A stretch of DNA of 64,000 nt from positions 14,943,726 through 15,007,725 of the forward strand of contig OZ024876.1 in NCBI GenBank assembly GCA_964017185.1, read 5' to 3'. Positions 57,201-64,000 of the stretch are shown piece after piece (positions within the stretch are counted from its first letter, which is position 1; each line of letters opens with the position of its first letter). Below the pieces are notes generated by a model. That model was not told the origin of the DNA, did no database searches, and saw nothing but the letters and a program-made list of their open reading frames with translations. The stretch is from Rugalucina vietnamica. Its lineage: Eukaryota; Mollusca; Bivalvia; Lucinida; Lucinidae. The position numbers and the translations under genes were made by a program.

Positions 57201-58503
57201 AAAAAAATCTTCTTCTCTGAAACCACTAGCCCAACAGCTTTGATATTTGGTATGTAGCAATGGCTAATGGTCCTCTACATAAATTGTGCCATTCATGCCC
57301 ATGGGGTCAAATTTGGCCACGCCCCGGGGGTTGATAGTCTCCATAGACTTACTATAGGGAAAAAAATTAAAGAATTTTCTTCTCTGAAACCACAGGGCCC
57401 ACAGCTTTGATGTTTTGTATGTGGCAATGGCTAATGGTCCTCTACATAAATTATGCCAATCATGTCCCCGGGGTCAAATTTGGCCACGCCCCGGGGGTCG
57501 ATAGTCTCCATAGACCTACAATAGGAAAAACTAAAAAAATCTTCTTCTCTGAAACCACTAGGCCCACAGCTTTGATATTTGGTATGTAGCAATGGCTAAA
57601 GGTCTTCTACATAAATTGTGCCATTCATGCCCCTGGGGTCAAATTTGGCCACGCCCCGGGGGTTGATAGTCTCCATAGACTTACTATGGGAAAAAAATTA
57701 AAAAATCTTCTTCTCTGAAACCACTAGGCCCACAGCTTTGATATTTGGTATGTAGCAATGGCTAATGGTCCTCTACATAAATTGTGCCATTCATGCCCCT
57801 GGGGTCAAATTTGGCCAGGCCCCGGAGGTTGATAGTCTCAATAGACTTGCTATGGGAAAAAAATTCAAAAATCTTCTTCTCTGAAACCACAGGGCACACA
57901 GCTTTGATATTTTGTATGTGGCAATGGCCAATGGTCCTCTACATAAATTGTGCCAGCCATGCCCCTGGGGTCAAATTTGGCCACGCCCCGGGGGTAGATA
58001 GTCTCCATAGACTTACAATGGGAAAAACTAACAAAAATCTTCTTCTCTGAAACCAAAAGGCCCAGAGCGTCTATATTTTGTATGTAGCAATGTTTGGTAG
58101 TCCCCATTATAAATTGTGCCAGTCATGCCCCTGGGTCAAATTTGGCCATGCCCCGGGGGTCAATAGTGTCCATGCATAGACTTTCATTGGTCGATTCTCA
58201 ATTAATTTAAATCGCATGAGCTTACAATGTGATAATCTCTCAGGTGAGCTACAGGACCAATGGTCCTCTAGTTGGTGTTCTCACGCACAGGCTCATATTC
58301 AATGCATCGATTGATTTTTGATGCACACTAACCTGAGCATGCTCTTCGATAAACATCTTCTCGGGGTTAAACCCGTAATGATATTGGTTGTTTCTCCACG
58401 CATTATCAAAGAGAACTGACCCTTCTTTATCATACAGGAACCAGAACGGGATGTGTTTAGGGGTAGAGGTAAGCCCTTTTCTCAGCGTTTCTTCAACATC
58501 CAT
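42609..58503 (-). CDS. EgtD-like SAM-dependent methyltransferase gene, 8 exons, 343 aa
   Basis: Joining 58333-58503, 54276-54414, 53190-53292, 52169-52287, 50939-50980, 45245-45322, 43745-43921 and 42609-42811 on the minus strand gives 1032 nt with every junction in phase and ending in TAA. The product resembles bacterial and fungal EgtD (about 320 aa), which trimethylates the alpha-amino group of histidine to hercynine, the first step of ergothioneine synthesis; it is probably cytosolic, as no signal peptide or TM is seen. Kept motifs: YDKEGS (res 24-29), VDLGCGN (70-76), PVDIS (98-102), GG.QN (150-154), AYLDPAG (212-218), VESSCKYT (298-305). By remembered alignment to mycobacterial EgtD, Y24, Y41, N154, Y213, E299 and S301 match the substrate-binding Tyr39, Tyr56, Asn166, Tyr206, Glu282 and Ser284. 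Introns hold MITEs, a satellite array and a whole transposon. True substrate unproven; start could lie upstream. Confidence 0.88.
42818..42900. mobile_element. MITE B terminus next to EgtD-like exon 8
   Basis: CATTACGAAAACAAGCCCATG then ATATACGGA and poly(T), matching one end of the family; the rest is lost. Starts 6 nt from the exon 8 acceptor. Confidence 0.65.
43112..43325 (+). repeat. ~41-bp minisatellite, 5 copies, with A-tract expansion
   Basis: ATGGCTATTTACAGTCAACT..AGTAGCCAAAAA repeats; in the third junction the A run has grown to about 30. Lies in EgtD-like intron 7. Confidence 0.8.
43745..43921 (-). CDS. EgtD-like gene, exon 7
   Basis: Acceptor TTGCCACAG|GTCTGC, strong donor ATTC|GTGAGT. 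Encodes residues 218-276, including NALPRLNRDYGS (family N.L.R.NRELG) and the beta-rich EVEYVQRKGRN segment. The acceptor lies 9 nt from a MITE terminus whose TTTTCC tract may serve as its polypyrimidine stretch. Confidence 0.9.
43931..44423. mobile_element. MITE B with nested MITE A (43957-44195), intron 6
   Basis: MITE B starts CATCAGGAAAACAGTCCATG and ends GCATGGGCAAGTTTTCGTATG; a full MITE A sits inside with ATAT on both sides. The outer MITE ends 9 nt from exon 7 of the EgtD-like gene. Confidence 0.8.
45125..45240. repeat. (CAGA/CGGA)n microsatellite at exon 6 donor
   Basis: GACAGACAGATAGACGGACA, GGACGGACGG and GACAGACAGACA blocks; ends 4 bp from the exon 6 donor GT. Confidence 0.9.
45245..45322 (-). 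CDS. EgtD-like gene, exon 6
   Basis: Acceptor TTTATTTTAG|CTCCTG, donor CGCAG|GTACAT. Encodes PDRLVTSLDITQDPEAIKL followed by AYLDPAG, matching the DRLL.G.DLVKD...AYDD.AG block of EgtD; Y213 is the likely carboxylate-binding Tyr. The donor GT lies only a few bases from a 115-bp CAGA/CGGA microsatellite. Confidence 0.9.
45514..46558. mobile_element. 1.05-kb Tc1/mariner-like non-autonomous element, intron 5
   Basis: Ends CACTGAAAAAAAGGTTATAA and reversed CACTGAAAAAAAGTTATAAG, both continuing GAGGCCAC, flanked by TA (45512-45513, 46559-46560). An 84-codon ORF inside has no recognisable domain. Confidence 0.82.
46860..47400. repeat. Four spaced X-box-like palindromes, intron 5
   Basis: GTTGCTATGGCAAC (46866), GTTGCCATGGTAAC (47042), GTTTCCATGGAAAC (47222), ATTGCCATGGCAAT (47382); spacing 176, 180, 160. 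May be a decayed tandem repeat. Confidence 0.5.
47413..47587. mobile_element. 175-bp hairpin MITE, intron 5
   Basis: AAGTGGTTGCTAAGG ... AACTTTCTATGAAGG pairs with CCTTCTTAGAAAGTT ... CTTAGCAACC...CCACTT over about 60 bp. Confidence 0.72.
48035..48751 (-). CDS. Transposase C-terminal exon with SWIM zinc finger
   Basis: Opens with VRWVVEAANARIKRWKYL, the third catalytic acid (E) region of DDE_Tnp_4 transposases. Near residue 170-195 it has WYCKC...GTCSHIAAILWYL, a CxC..CxH SWIM finger (DNA or protein binding in MULE-type transposases and chromatin proteins). Ends in an acidic tail with CTCEE and a stop at 48035. Confidence 0.88.
   Translation of the reverse strand: MRWVVEAANARIKRWKYLDRILPTSQVPYIGDYVKIVCAISNKYMPPINATKDSEEDQLTASRMLDRLKQSNELQLYVEERHLERRSTKWVGTEECRLDNFPNLDDAMLRLLTLGTYQLKLSSSYIQEFVGGECNIQLFKEEDGLLRVRLQSRHVSAKSYLVWIKYDCDHIKAWYCKCRAGARTVGTCSHIAAILWYLGQSMFKSKYGVKDWGQYLDDAAEVPETVDSSDSEGCTCEE
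49155..50225 (-). CDS. Transposase core (DDE_Tnp_4-like)
   Basis: Open from AGG at 50225 (the first ATG is well inside, so the start must come from the upstream block). Begins with a second Cys-rich segment (CASKSHAYCFVCKK ... RCCPSH), then a helix-turn-helix around GLSNKFLSTLFGISKASV, then catalytic LVLDGTY and FVVDRGF. It continues across an in-phase intron into 48751. Confidence 0.85.
50237..50491 (-). CDS. Transposon N-terminal zinc-finger ORF, 84 aa
   Basis: Reads MPPTKCVLCSKKL with C6..C9 and C44..C47 around a basic H.L.RYLRKNF helix, a two-part treble-clef-like zinc site. The ATG sits one base after an acceptor-like TTTTACAG, implying an untranslated upstream exon; a MITE B copy begins only about 20 bp upstream. 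The frame ends at TAA (50237) while the downstream frame is already open in +1, so the two parts are either separate proteins or one protein broken by a single-base change. Confidence 0.65.
   Translation of the reverse strand: MPPTKCVLCSKKLRIHQRRPVNQHLIRYLRKNFLLECSRSDYICGKCSRPAYPYQESVSCSNVKAKNVAKNVNSTDDMATSSRH
50512..50700. mobile_element. MITE B, diverged
   Basis: ATCAGGATAACATGTTCCTG, then ACCCCCTTAAACCCCACG and GTACCCACAATTAATG. Lies about 20 bp upstream of the transposon's first ATG. Confidence 0.6.
50939..50980 (-). CDS. EgtD-like gene, exon 5 (42-nt microexon)
   Basis: Acceptor TATTTACAG|ATGCC and a weak donor GGGG|GTGCAG. It reads ALSTVDWMDNMSG and is the only stretch in this interval whose phases (two bases in, one out) join exon 4 to exon 6 in frame. 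Content is plausible for the loop before PDRLV but too short to prove. Confidence 0.6.
51080..51212 (-). repeat. tRNA-derived SINE (Ala-like head)
   Basis: Minus strand: CCGTAGTGTAGTGGTTAGAG (A box), CTTCGCA anticodon-loop-like, GTGAGTTCGATCCTCGC (B box), then a pyrimidine-rich T/C tail. It lacks proper acceptor pairing and has a SINE tail, so it is not a functional tRNA. Confidence 0.65.
51213..52168. other. EgtD-like intron 4, otherwise empty
   Basis: Apart from the SINE and the 105-bp hairpin, no element or exon was recognised. Confidence 0.5.
51868..51972. repeat. 105-bp hairpin
   Basis: ATGAAGTCCCGTCTGCGACA pairs with TGTCGCATGAGGGACTTCAT across a ~60-nt loop. Confidence 0.6.
52169..52287 (-). 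CDS. EgtD-like gene, exon 4
   Basis: Acceptor TTTTCCAG|AGAAAA, donor GCCTT|GTAAAT. Encodes GNKLIVWFGGLQNLSY, matching the family's FLGS..GN segment with the substrate-binding Asn (N154). The last 14 or so residues (ERAKFTNVGFRP) have no counterpart I recognise in EgtD, so the real donor may be earlier. Confidence 0.78.
52440..52575 (-). repeat. Decayed tRNA-derived SINE head
   Basis: Minus strand TCGTGGTTAGTCGTACGCCG then GGACTTCGGATCCGG and a degraded B box; ends at a 17-C/G run (52458-52474). Confidence 0.5.
52627..53180. mobile_element. MITE B with ~280-bp insertion, intron 3
   Basis: CATTACGAAAACAGACCC at one end and GGACATGTTTTCCTGATG at the other, split by unrelated sequence from about 52760 to 53040. 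The second end stops 9 nt from exon 3. Confidence 0.65.
53190..53292 (-). CDS. EgtD-like gene, exon 3
   Basis: Acceptor GTCTGCAG|ACTTTC, donor CTCAG|GTATAA. Codon 104 (Asp) is split with exon 2. Encodes FLLETSKALREEYGG and the acidic EPLEAEYDDG segment typical of the family. A MITE end (CATCAGG) begins 9 nt beyond the exon, so the donor-side sequence is almost bounded by transposon DNA. Confidence 0.88.
53525..53739. mobile_element. MITE A copy, intron 2
   Basis: Full inner hairpin; a short deletion removes part of the CGGCCTGTACAAGC stretch seen in other copies. Confidence 0.78.
54276..54414 (-). CDS. EgtD-like gene, exon 2
   Basis: Acceptor CTTTTCAG|GAAATA, donor AGAG|GTTAGA; enters in phase 0 and leaves with one base. 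Encodes residues 58-103 with the SAM-binding glycine motif LVDLGCGNCEKT and the strand PVDIS that follows it. Confidence 0.9.
54428..54600. mobile_element. MITE A, partial
   Basis: Begins GAGCCGTGTGTAC, lacks half of the hairpin, and ends CCGGTTTTCTCGCG. Confidence 0.65.
54957..55240 (+). repeat. tRNA-derived SINE with duplicated A box
   Basis: AGATAGCTCAGTCGGTAGCC is followed at once by TAGATCAGCCGGTAGCGCG, both A-box-like, then TTTGGCTTCTGACTAG and B box GCAGGTTCGAATCCC. Confidence 0.65.
55245..56265. other. EgtD-like intron 1, non-repeat part
   Basis: AT-rich, one 96-bp hairpin, no exon seen. Confidence 0.5.
55662..55757. repeat. 96-bp hairpin
   Basis: GTTCCCCCCCGGGACCCAGC pairs with the GGCATCCTGGGTC..GGGGGGGAAC segment. 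Confidence 0.6.
56266..56335. mobile_element. MITE A, left half
   Basis: GAGCCGCCGTATGGGAAAAC to CAGCTTCGCAGTAAC, cut by the tandem array that follows. Confidence 0.65.
56336..58262. repeat. Tandem array of ~166-bp unit (about 10 copies)
   Basis: Each unit carries GGGGTCAAATTTGGCCACGC, a pale palindromic CCATAGACTTAC..GGGAAAAA and CTTCTTCTCTGAAACCAC. The phrase recurs near 56640, 56805, 56970, 57135, 57305, 57470, 57635, 57800, 57965 and 58130. It begins with CGTCGTCCGTC repeats and ends CTCAGGTGAGC, so it is an expanded GCTCACCTGAGC-family element. It lies in intron 1 of the EgtD-like gene. Confidence 0.85.
58333..58503 (-). CDS. EgtD-like gene, exon 1
   Basis: 57 codons from ATG at 58503 to the donor CAG|GTTAGT, phase 0. 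Carries the N-terminal GLTSTPK and YDKEGSVLFD motifs that open the EgtD fold, and the tyrosines Y24 and Y41. The frame stays open upstream to another Met at 58587; that stretch (28 aa) is not EgtD-like and ends in an acceptor-like TTACTAG, so 58503 is preferred. Confidence 0.85.
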
Positions 58504-58991
58504 GCTAGTAAAGCTAGTAAATGAGAAAGCCTTCAATGAATTGACTTGGTTCTGAGGGCTTGGAACCTCAATTGAAAAGTGTATCAAATGCGTAGAGTAT
58601 TATAGTACAAATTTGTGTTATCAGTGCAAGATTGTGTATACATAAATAAATGCGAAATTTCTTAAGATCACACAAAACCTAGCCACCGCCCCCCCCCCCC
58701 CCACACACACACACATTTCAAGAGTATAACTGTAATCTTGCAACTTTCAAAAGGGTAGTCAAAAATAGTATTATCCAAATGGGACCAGATATTAAACGTT
58801 GGTTAGAAAATGAATCTAAACAGACAATAAATTTCTGCCGGGTTTCTCTGAAATCTTCGCTAATATCGCAACTGGCCAAAAGGAAAATTTAATCCGCCAT
58901 CTGTTTTTTTTTCTTTGTTTTTGATTATTTGACGGAATAAAATATGAGTGGTTAGTGGTTGACAAAGCCATAAATTATTAGGGTATTAAAA

Positions 58992-59225
58992 TGAGCCGCA
59001 TCATGGGAAAACCAACAATCTGCATAGGCGAAAACAAAGACACAGATCAGCTTCGCGGTAACCGCGAAGCTGATCAGCGCCTTTGTTTTCGCTTCTCGCA
59101 TAGTACGATTCCTCTTCTACTTAAATCCGAAATTTCAAGCTTCTAGCTCTTTTCTGTTACTGTGCAGGCCGGTTTGTGACAGACCTGTTCGAAAACCACA
59201 TTGTTGGTTTTCCCACGAAGCGGCT
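58992..59225. mobile_element. MITE A, full copy
   Basis: Complete; flanked by AAAT direct repeats. Confidence 0.8.
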
Positions 59226-59485
59226 CAAATGTTTAAAATCAACAACACAATTACAGATTTGAGTTGTAATTTATAAGAGATTGGAAATGGTATTCCTTTT
59301 AGAGGCAGTAAACATTAAAGAAAAAAAAAATTATTGTTCATTATTAAAATGCAAGAATAAATATAAATTCTTAAACAACAGTCAGAAAACAATGTCTATC
59401 TACTTACCAATTTTCCTATGGATCTGTTTGGTAGCTGTCTGGGCTTTTCATATGTTCAGATCTTAAATAGGGGGTTACAACCACA

Positions 59486-59765
59486 CTAGGAAAACATGTC
59501 CGTGTAATGAAAACACCATTAAACTCCTCTTTTATACCGTAGAACTGGGAAGTTCATGGGTAAATATTTTCTTATAATTGCTCCAAAACATAGATTGTGG
59601 GTACTCGTTAGACCCGCCTCGTCGAGACGGTTCTAACATAAACCATGATCCATGTTTTGAGTAAAAACACGAAGAGATTTTTTTTTCCAACGACGAAATG
59701 AAAACAAAAATTCAATTTTGCAGTTTAAAAAATCTCTGTATATTCATGGGCGTGTTTTCGTAATG
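59486..59765. mobile_element. MITE B copy
   Basis: AGGAAAACATGTCCGTGTAAT ... CATGGGCGTGTTTTCGTAATG with the family hairpin between. Confidence 0.72.
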
Positions 59766-59916
59766 AGCCTCTGATGTAATGGATCGGAGTTTTCAACAAT
59801 TGTAACACATCGGTTTTGCCGTCATCGTAACATATTTCGTTTTGAAAAAAGCCCACATAACAGGGATAATGCCAAGTGATGTATAATATTTTGTCATGAG
59901 AATCTTTTTAGTATAT

Positions 59917-60149
59917 GAGCCGCCTCGTGGGAAAACCAACAATGTGGTTTCCGAACAGGTCCGACACAAACCGGGCTGTACAAGCACATAAGCAGGCTAG
60001 AAGCTTGAAATTTCGGATTTAAGAAGAAGAGGAATTGTACTACCCGTGTAGCGAAAACAAAGGCGCTGATCAGCTTCGCGGTTATCGCGAAGCTGATCTG
60101 CGCCTTTGTTTTCGCATATGCAGATTGTTGGTTTTCTCATGAGGCGGCT
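59917..60149. mobile_element. MITE A, full copy between 60-bp direct repeats
   Basis: Complete copy. A ~65-bp sequence (CATAACAGGGATAATG ... GAGAATCTTTTTA) occurs before it at 59846-59911 and after it at 60180-60236. Confidence 0.75.
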
Positions 60150-60154
60150 CAGTT

Positions 60155-61140
60155 CTGACGTCATTGTAAAAAAAACCCCACATAACAGGGATAATGTTAA
60201 GTGATGTACAATATTTTGTCAAGAGAATCTTTTTATATATTTTTTTGTTGAAACATTAATTGAAATTGAATAGCGTGTGAACTGAATGATTGCGTGTGAA
60301 ATGCTTTCCAACATAGTTATTATAGATAAATACGTAGGTCCATGAATTATATACCCCTTTATAGCTTCACATTTAGGTTACAGTGTGGGCATTACCTTAA
60401 AATACATTATTGGGTATGGCCCACTTTGGATCAAAGATAACTGAGATCCTTTAAGAGCAGCGAACCCATTAATGAGAAAGGGGATGGGCCATACCGCGGT
60501 TTCGACTATTAAATTCTCGTCAGTGACCCTAAAACTTTGGCAACATGGAGCCAAAGAGAATTACTGAAATTTTGCAACTTTCATTAGGGTAGTCGATACA
60601 AAGACTAGTATTATCTAAATGGGACCAAATATGTTAAATATTGGTTAGAAAATGAATCTTAACCGATAATAAATATCAATATAGTTAAAAGACCTAACTC
60701 ACAGATTTACCATAAGAAAAATGAACAAAATACAATCCAGTGCTTTTAAAATCATTGGATTGGACAAAATACAGGTAGCCGATTTCTTGCGGTAAACAAG
60801 TGACGGTGGTCTACATTAGTCTTGCTGAAATGGGACAGTTGGGGTAGAAAATCTGCAGGCTTTGTTTGGGAACCAACACCTCTCATTTGACAATCGGTCT
60901 TCGGGGTTTCCGACCAGGTCCGAAACAAATTATAATATTCATGCATACAATGTAAAACACTCAATTCTTCTCGCATTTTATGACAAGCCACTGAGGCCCA
61001 GGATGTCGGCTTCTTTTGTATCGTTTGAATAGTGTCTCCACGTAAAAAACAAGAACTTTCGTACAGAAAATGTCAATTTTAAAAACCTGTAACAGTTTTC
61101 TAATAGTCCTCAGAGTCATGGAAATTCAACTTAAGATTTG
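60155..61140. other. Repeat debris, no gene seen
   Basis: A ~100-bp segment (AAATGGGACCA.ATAT ... TTGGTTAGAAAATGAATCT) at 60575-60680 also occurs at 58740-58850. GGGTATGGCCCA / TGGGCCATACC form an inverted pair at 60413 and 60485. Confidence 0.55.
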
Positions 61141-61250
61141 TGCCGCCTCATGAGAAAACCAACAATCTGCATGTGCAAAACCAAAGGCACAGATCAGCTT
61201 CGCGGTAAACGCGAAGCTGATCAGCGCCTTTATTTTCGCTACACGAATAT
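61141..61250. mobile_element. MITE A, partial (plus fragment 60893-60930)
   Basis: GCCGCCTCATGAGAAAACC through the hairpin to TTTTCGCTACACG. A separate 38-bp scrap (CGGTCTTCGGGGTTTCCGAC) lies at 60893. Confidence 0.6.
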
Positions 61251-62219
61251 TTCAGTCCCTTTGGGGTGTCCCGGAATGTCCGCAAGGAATGTTTTCTAAG
61301 TTCTTTTTTCGTTTTATTTTGAAGACTTATTTAATGACCAGATGACCAATGGTCCTGTAAACGCACACCTGATATCTGCTGCATATACCAATAAACATGT
61401 TTGAATATTATGGTATTTAACCCCAGTGCAGGGGCAGATGAAGCCCTTGGGCCATTTTCTTTTTTTTTTTTTAGAATAATCAATATTCTGTCCATTTGCC
61501 AATTTCCTGCTGGCTTTTTCCTTCAAATGACATTTTAACAGTTTTCCCCATTCAAATGCATAGGCAACCCATGTTGACCTTGCCATAAACTTGGTCAAGG
61601 TCATCACAGGGTCATGATTTATATATACATTGGAGTACATTAGCCATCGATGCTTCACGCCAAGTTTCCTTGAAATCAGTCTATTGGTTTCAAAGAAGAA
61701 GATGTTTGAAGGGTTTTTAGCATATATGGGCATGGTGGCCATCTTGGTCATGTGACCTAGATTATTTATATATACATTGGTAACCCCTTCCTATTGATGC
61801 TTCACATAAAATTTGGCTTTGATTGGCCAAGCGGTTTCAGAGGAGAAGACGTTTGAATATTATGGAGATATACATGTATATTGCCCCGGGGTAGGAGCAC
61901 ATGAGCACCTGGGGTCCATTTTTTCAGAATCATTAATATTCAGTATTACTGTCCATTTCCTGCAAGACACTCACTTTAAATGACATTTTAAAAGTTTTCC
62001 CCATTCAACTGCATTGGTGACCTATGTTGACCTTGCCGTAAAATAGGTCAAGGTCATCACAGGGTCATGATTTATATACACATTGTAGTGCTTGAGCCAT
62101 CGATGCTTCATGCCAAGTTTCGTTGAAATCGGTTCACCGGTTCTGGAGAAGAAGATTTTTGAAGGGTTTTTATTATATATGGGCATGGCGGCCATCTTGG
62201 TCATGTAACCTGGATTATT

Positions 62220-62456
62220 TGAGCCGCGACGCGAGAAAACCGGTCTTCGGGGTTTCCGACCAGGTCCGACACAAACCGGCCTGTACAAGCTCAGAAAAGA
62301 GCTAGAAGCTTGAAATTTCGGATTTGAGTAGAAGAGGAATTGTACTATCCGAGTAGCGAAAACAAAAGCGCTGATCAGCTTCGCAGTTACTGCGAAGCTG
62401 ATCTGCGCCTTTGTTTTCGCATAGGCAATAATCCCGTTTTCTCACGATGCGGCTCA
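62220..62456. mobile_element. MITE A, full copy with proven insertion site
   Basis: Sits in a GCTCACCTGAGC-type repeat. The related repeat at 61760 reads GATTATTTATATA, while here GATTATTT and ATTTATATA flank the MITE, proving a 4-bp ATTT duplication. Confidence 0.85.
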
Positions 62457-62496
62457 TTTATATATACATTGGTTCCCCATTCGTATAGATGCTTCA

Positions 62497-63414
62497 ATTT
62501 TCTAAATTTTATCGTAGACACTATGAATTGATTTCCAAATATAATGTTGGGTTAAAGACGCTTTTAAGTGAGGGCCTTTTGGAACCTGAATTTTATGGTG
62601 ACTTGGTTTACAAATTTAAGAAACTTAAAGGAATTAATGATTTTTCTTTTCAGTTCAGAAAAATCATAACACGTTACAGACGTATAGGTTATAACTTGAA
62701 TGTTATGCGACAGTCTGCATGCTTAGTTTTTAACCCAATCATGGTTGATAACTATGCTGCCTTCTTTAATTGCACGCCGGTGGGTCGGGCGTCAGACTCT
62801 ATGATGGCCCCGACATAAAGCTATTCATTTTAGTTGGTTGGGGCCGGAGCTTCTTGTCAGTTGCTTGGCCCACCGGGGTCCAACTGGTGTTTTTCTTTTG
62901 CTCCGGAGTTAGTAGGTTATTCGGCGCCCAGGGATCTCCAGCTTACTCAATTTGTGAGTCCTGGTTTTTGATTCATCAGGATGTTTATCATGATTTATTT
63001 GTTTGTTCTTGATGATTCATTGACTAGTTAGAGATTCACCAAGAGGACCGAATAAATGTTATGAACCACTGCAGAAGCTGAGGGTGAGGTTGGGTACCTG
63101 TAAAACCGGTTTAAGCCCGCCAGTAACTTTGTGTTACTGATCGTTCCAAGTCGATACTTCTGTGGTGGTTCTTTTTGTTTTATGTCTTGGTGTTTAATTT
63201 TTTTTTGTGCTGTTGGCGCCTTATGTATGTTTTCATATTTTTAGTTAAGGTAACTGAGTGGCCACCTATTGGGAAAATAGCTGCTCATTCGGCTTACGAT
63301 ATGTTTCATGGTATAAGTACCTGATTGTTAGTTTGGTTTTTTCCCACCTCGGTTTTTGGAGTGGGAATCTTTTTCTGATTGCGCCTTTTCCTGATCTTTG
63401 CCTACTTGTACATT
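62497..63414 (+). mobile_element. 5'-truncated retroelement 3' end (RT-type ORF C-terminus plus 3' UTR)
   Basis: Inserted in a GCTCACCTGAGC-type repeat: TTCA is duplicated at 62493-62496 and 63415-63418 and the uninterrupted site is seen at about 61797-61805. Coding part (62497-62815) reads SKFYRRHYELISKYNVG ... LLEPEFYGDLVYKFKKL ... MRQSACLVFNPIMV, which I recall as the C-terminal region of a reverse-transcriptase protein of a retroelement common in bivalves and other marine invertebrates; exact class (Penelope-like, DIRS-like or LINE) not decided. The last 360 bp are a 3' UTR that occurs twice more in this window. No poly(A). Confidence 0.6.
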
Positions 63415-63689
63415 TTCATATAAAATTTGGCTTTGATTGGCCGAGCGGTTTCAGAGAAGATCTTTGAAAATGGTGGACGACGACGACGGACGGACGGACG
63501 GACGCCGGATCATGGCCATCCTATAAGCTCACCTTCCCTTGTGAGCCTAACGGCTCAGGTGAGCTAATTATTTATGTGTTTGTACATATTCAAAATGTGA
63601 CAAAATAGCCTCAATACAGTACACAGAAAGTGTATATATTCAGTGGTAGACTTGATCACCAAAACGGATTGAAATTGCGACTTCTTTGA

Positions 63690-63865
63690 CCAATGAAATG
63701 ATCACGAAATTAACCAATCAAATGTCTACTTTCGTTTTCAACTGACCAGTCGATGAACAGGTCTTATTATCCAATCAAAACAGCAAGGCAATTAACCAGA
63801 GGTATAAAAGCTGAAAGTTGGCCACGTTAAAGGACTTTTATGCCAGATCTTGCAGCATTAATAAG
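63690..63865 (+). promoter_or_regulatory. CCAAT/TATA promoter and first exon of a gene leaving the window
   Basis: CCAAT at 63690, 63714 and 63771 all in the same orientation, then TATAAAAG at 63803-63810. A start site near 63835 would give a tiny exon with ATG at 63840 (ATG CCA GAT CTT GCA ...) and donor ATAAG|GTAATA at 63866. The gene itself lies to the right of the window. Confidence 0.5.
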
Positions 63866-64000
63866 GTAATATTTCTATGAGTCGTAGACGTGCCTGAAAT
63901 ATTGGCTTTCCTACTCTGTAGAAAAAGTATAACATTACTTATACTAAGAACCAGAAAGGATCCCAATCTTCAGCTCATGCTTCCTGTAAAAATGAGCCTC

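Larger units (their letters stand above)
61311..63566 (-). repeat. GCTCACCTGAGC-ended repeat (minus), interrupted
   Basis: Same family as 20337-21445 in reverse, with two internal units (61311-61860 and 61880-62217) and the CGGACGGACGGACG plus GGCTCAGGTGAGC end at 63475-63566. Interrupted by MITE A (62220-62456) and by the retroelement 62497-63414. Confidence 0.75.

Noticed and set aside
42609-58503. Bacterial contamination as the source of the EgtD-like sequence
   Set aside because: Eight phase-compatible exons with canonical splice signals, interrupted by the same repeats as the rest of the window.

Overview
This window looks like a bivalve mollusc nuclear genome. The evidence is an intron-containing temptin-like gene (a mollusc-typical secreted protein family), tRNA-derived SINEs of the kind seen in bivalves, many short palindromic MITEs, the abundant GCTCACCTGAGC-ended repeats of bivalve genomes, and AT-rich intergenic DNA with long A tracts. 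Species cannot be read from the sequence. Most of the window is transposon and repeat DNA; real genes are short exons separated by it.

Layout. 1-8.4 kb: retroelement and SINE debris, a single exon resembling stomatin-like protein 2 (STOML2, minus strand, 4302-4430) and a 924-bp TIR element. 8.4-8.8 kb: a CRE-containing promoter-like stretch and a possible first exon. 13.7-18.3 kb: a large inverted duplication whose two arms date three later insertions by empty-site comparison. 18.3-23.1 kb: SINE and GCTCACCTGAGC repeats. 23.19-25.40 kb: a complete three-exon temptin-like gene (+). 27.1-31.6 kb: a TIR-bounded element carrying about 18 copies of a ~187-bp tandem repeat. 34.4-36.1 kb: a complete three-exon claudin/PMP22-type four-TM gene (-). 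36.6-41.1 kb: a SINE with a four-fold tandem tRNA head, and a 3.3-kb foldback element inserted in a MITE. 42.6-58.5 kb: an eight-exon gene (-) for a 343-aa EgtD-like (histidine N-alpha-methyltransferase family) enzyme; all exon phases agree and all recognisable active-site motifs are kept. One intron holds a near-intact DDE transposase gene with a C-terminal SWIM zinc finger (48.0-50.5 kb). 58.5-63.6 kb: MITEs and GCTCACCTGAGC repeats with a nested retroelement 3' end. 63.7-63.9 kb: a promoter with three CCAAT boxes and a TATA box, pointing out of the window.

The genes do not form a pathway. Most notable are the apparently functional EgtD-type enzyme in an animal, the clustering of one MITE family's termini within 6-19 nt of splice sites, and several nested elements whose target-site duplications can be proved inside the window. 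All assignments are by eye from the sequence; no searches were run.
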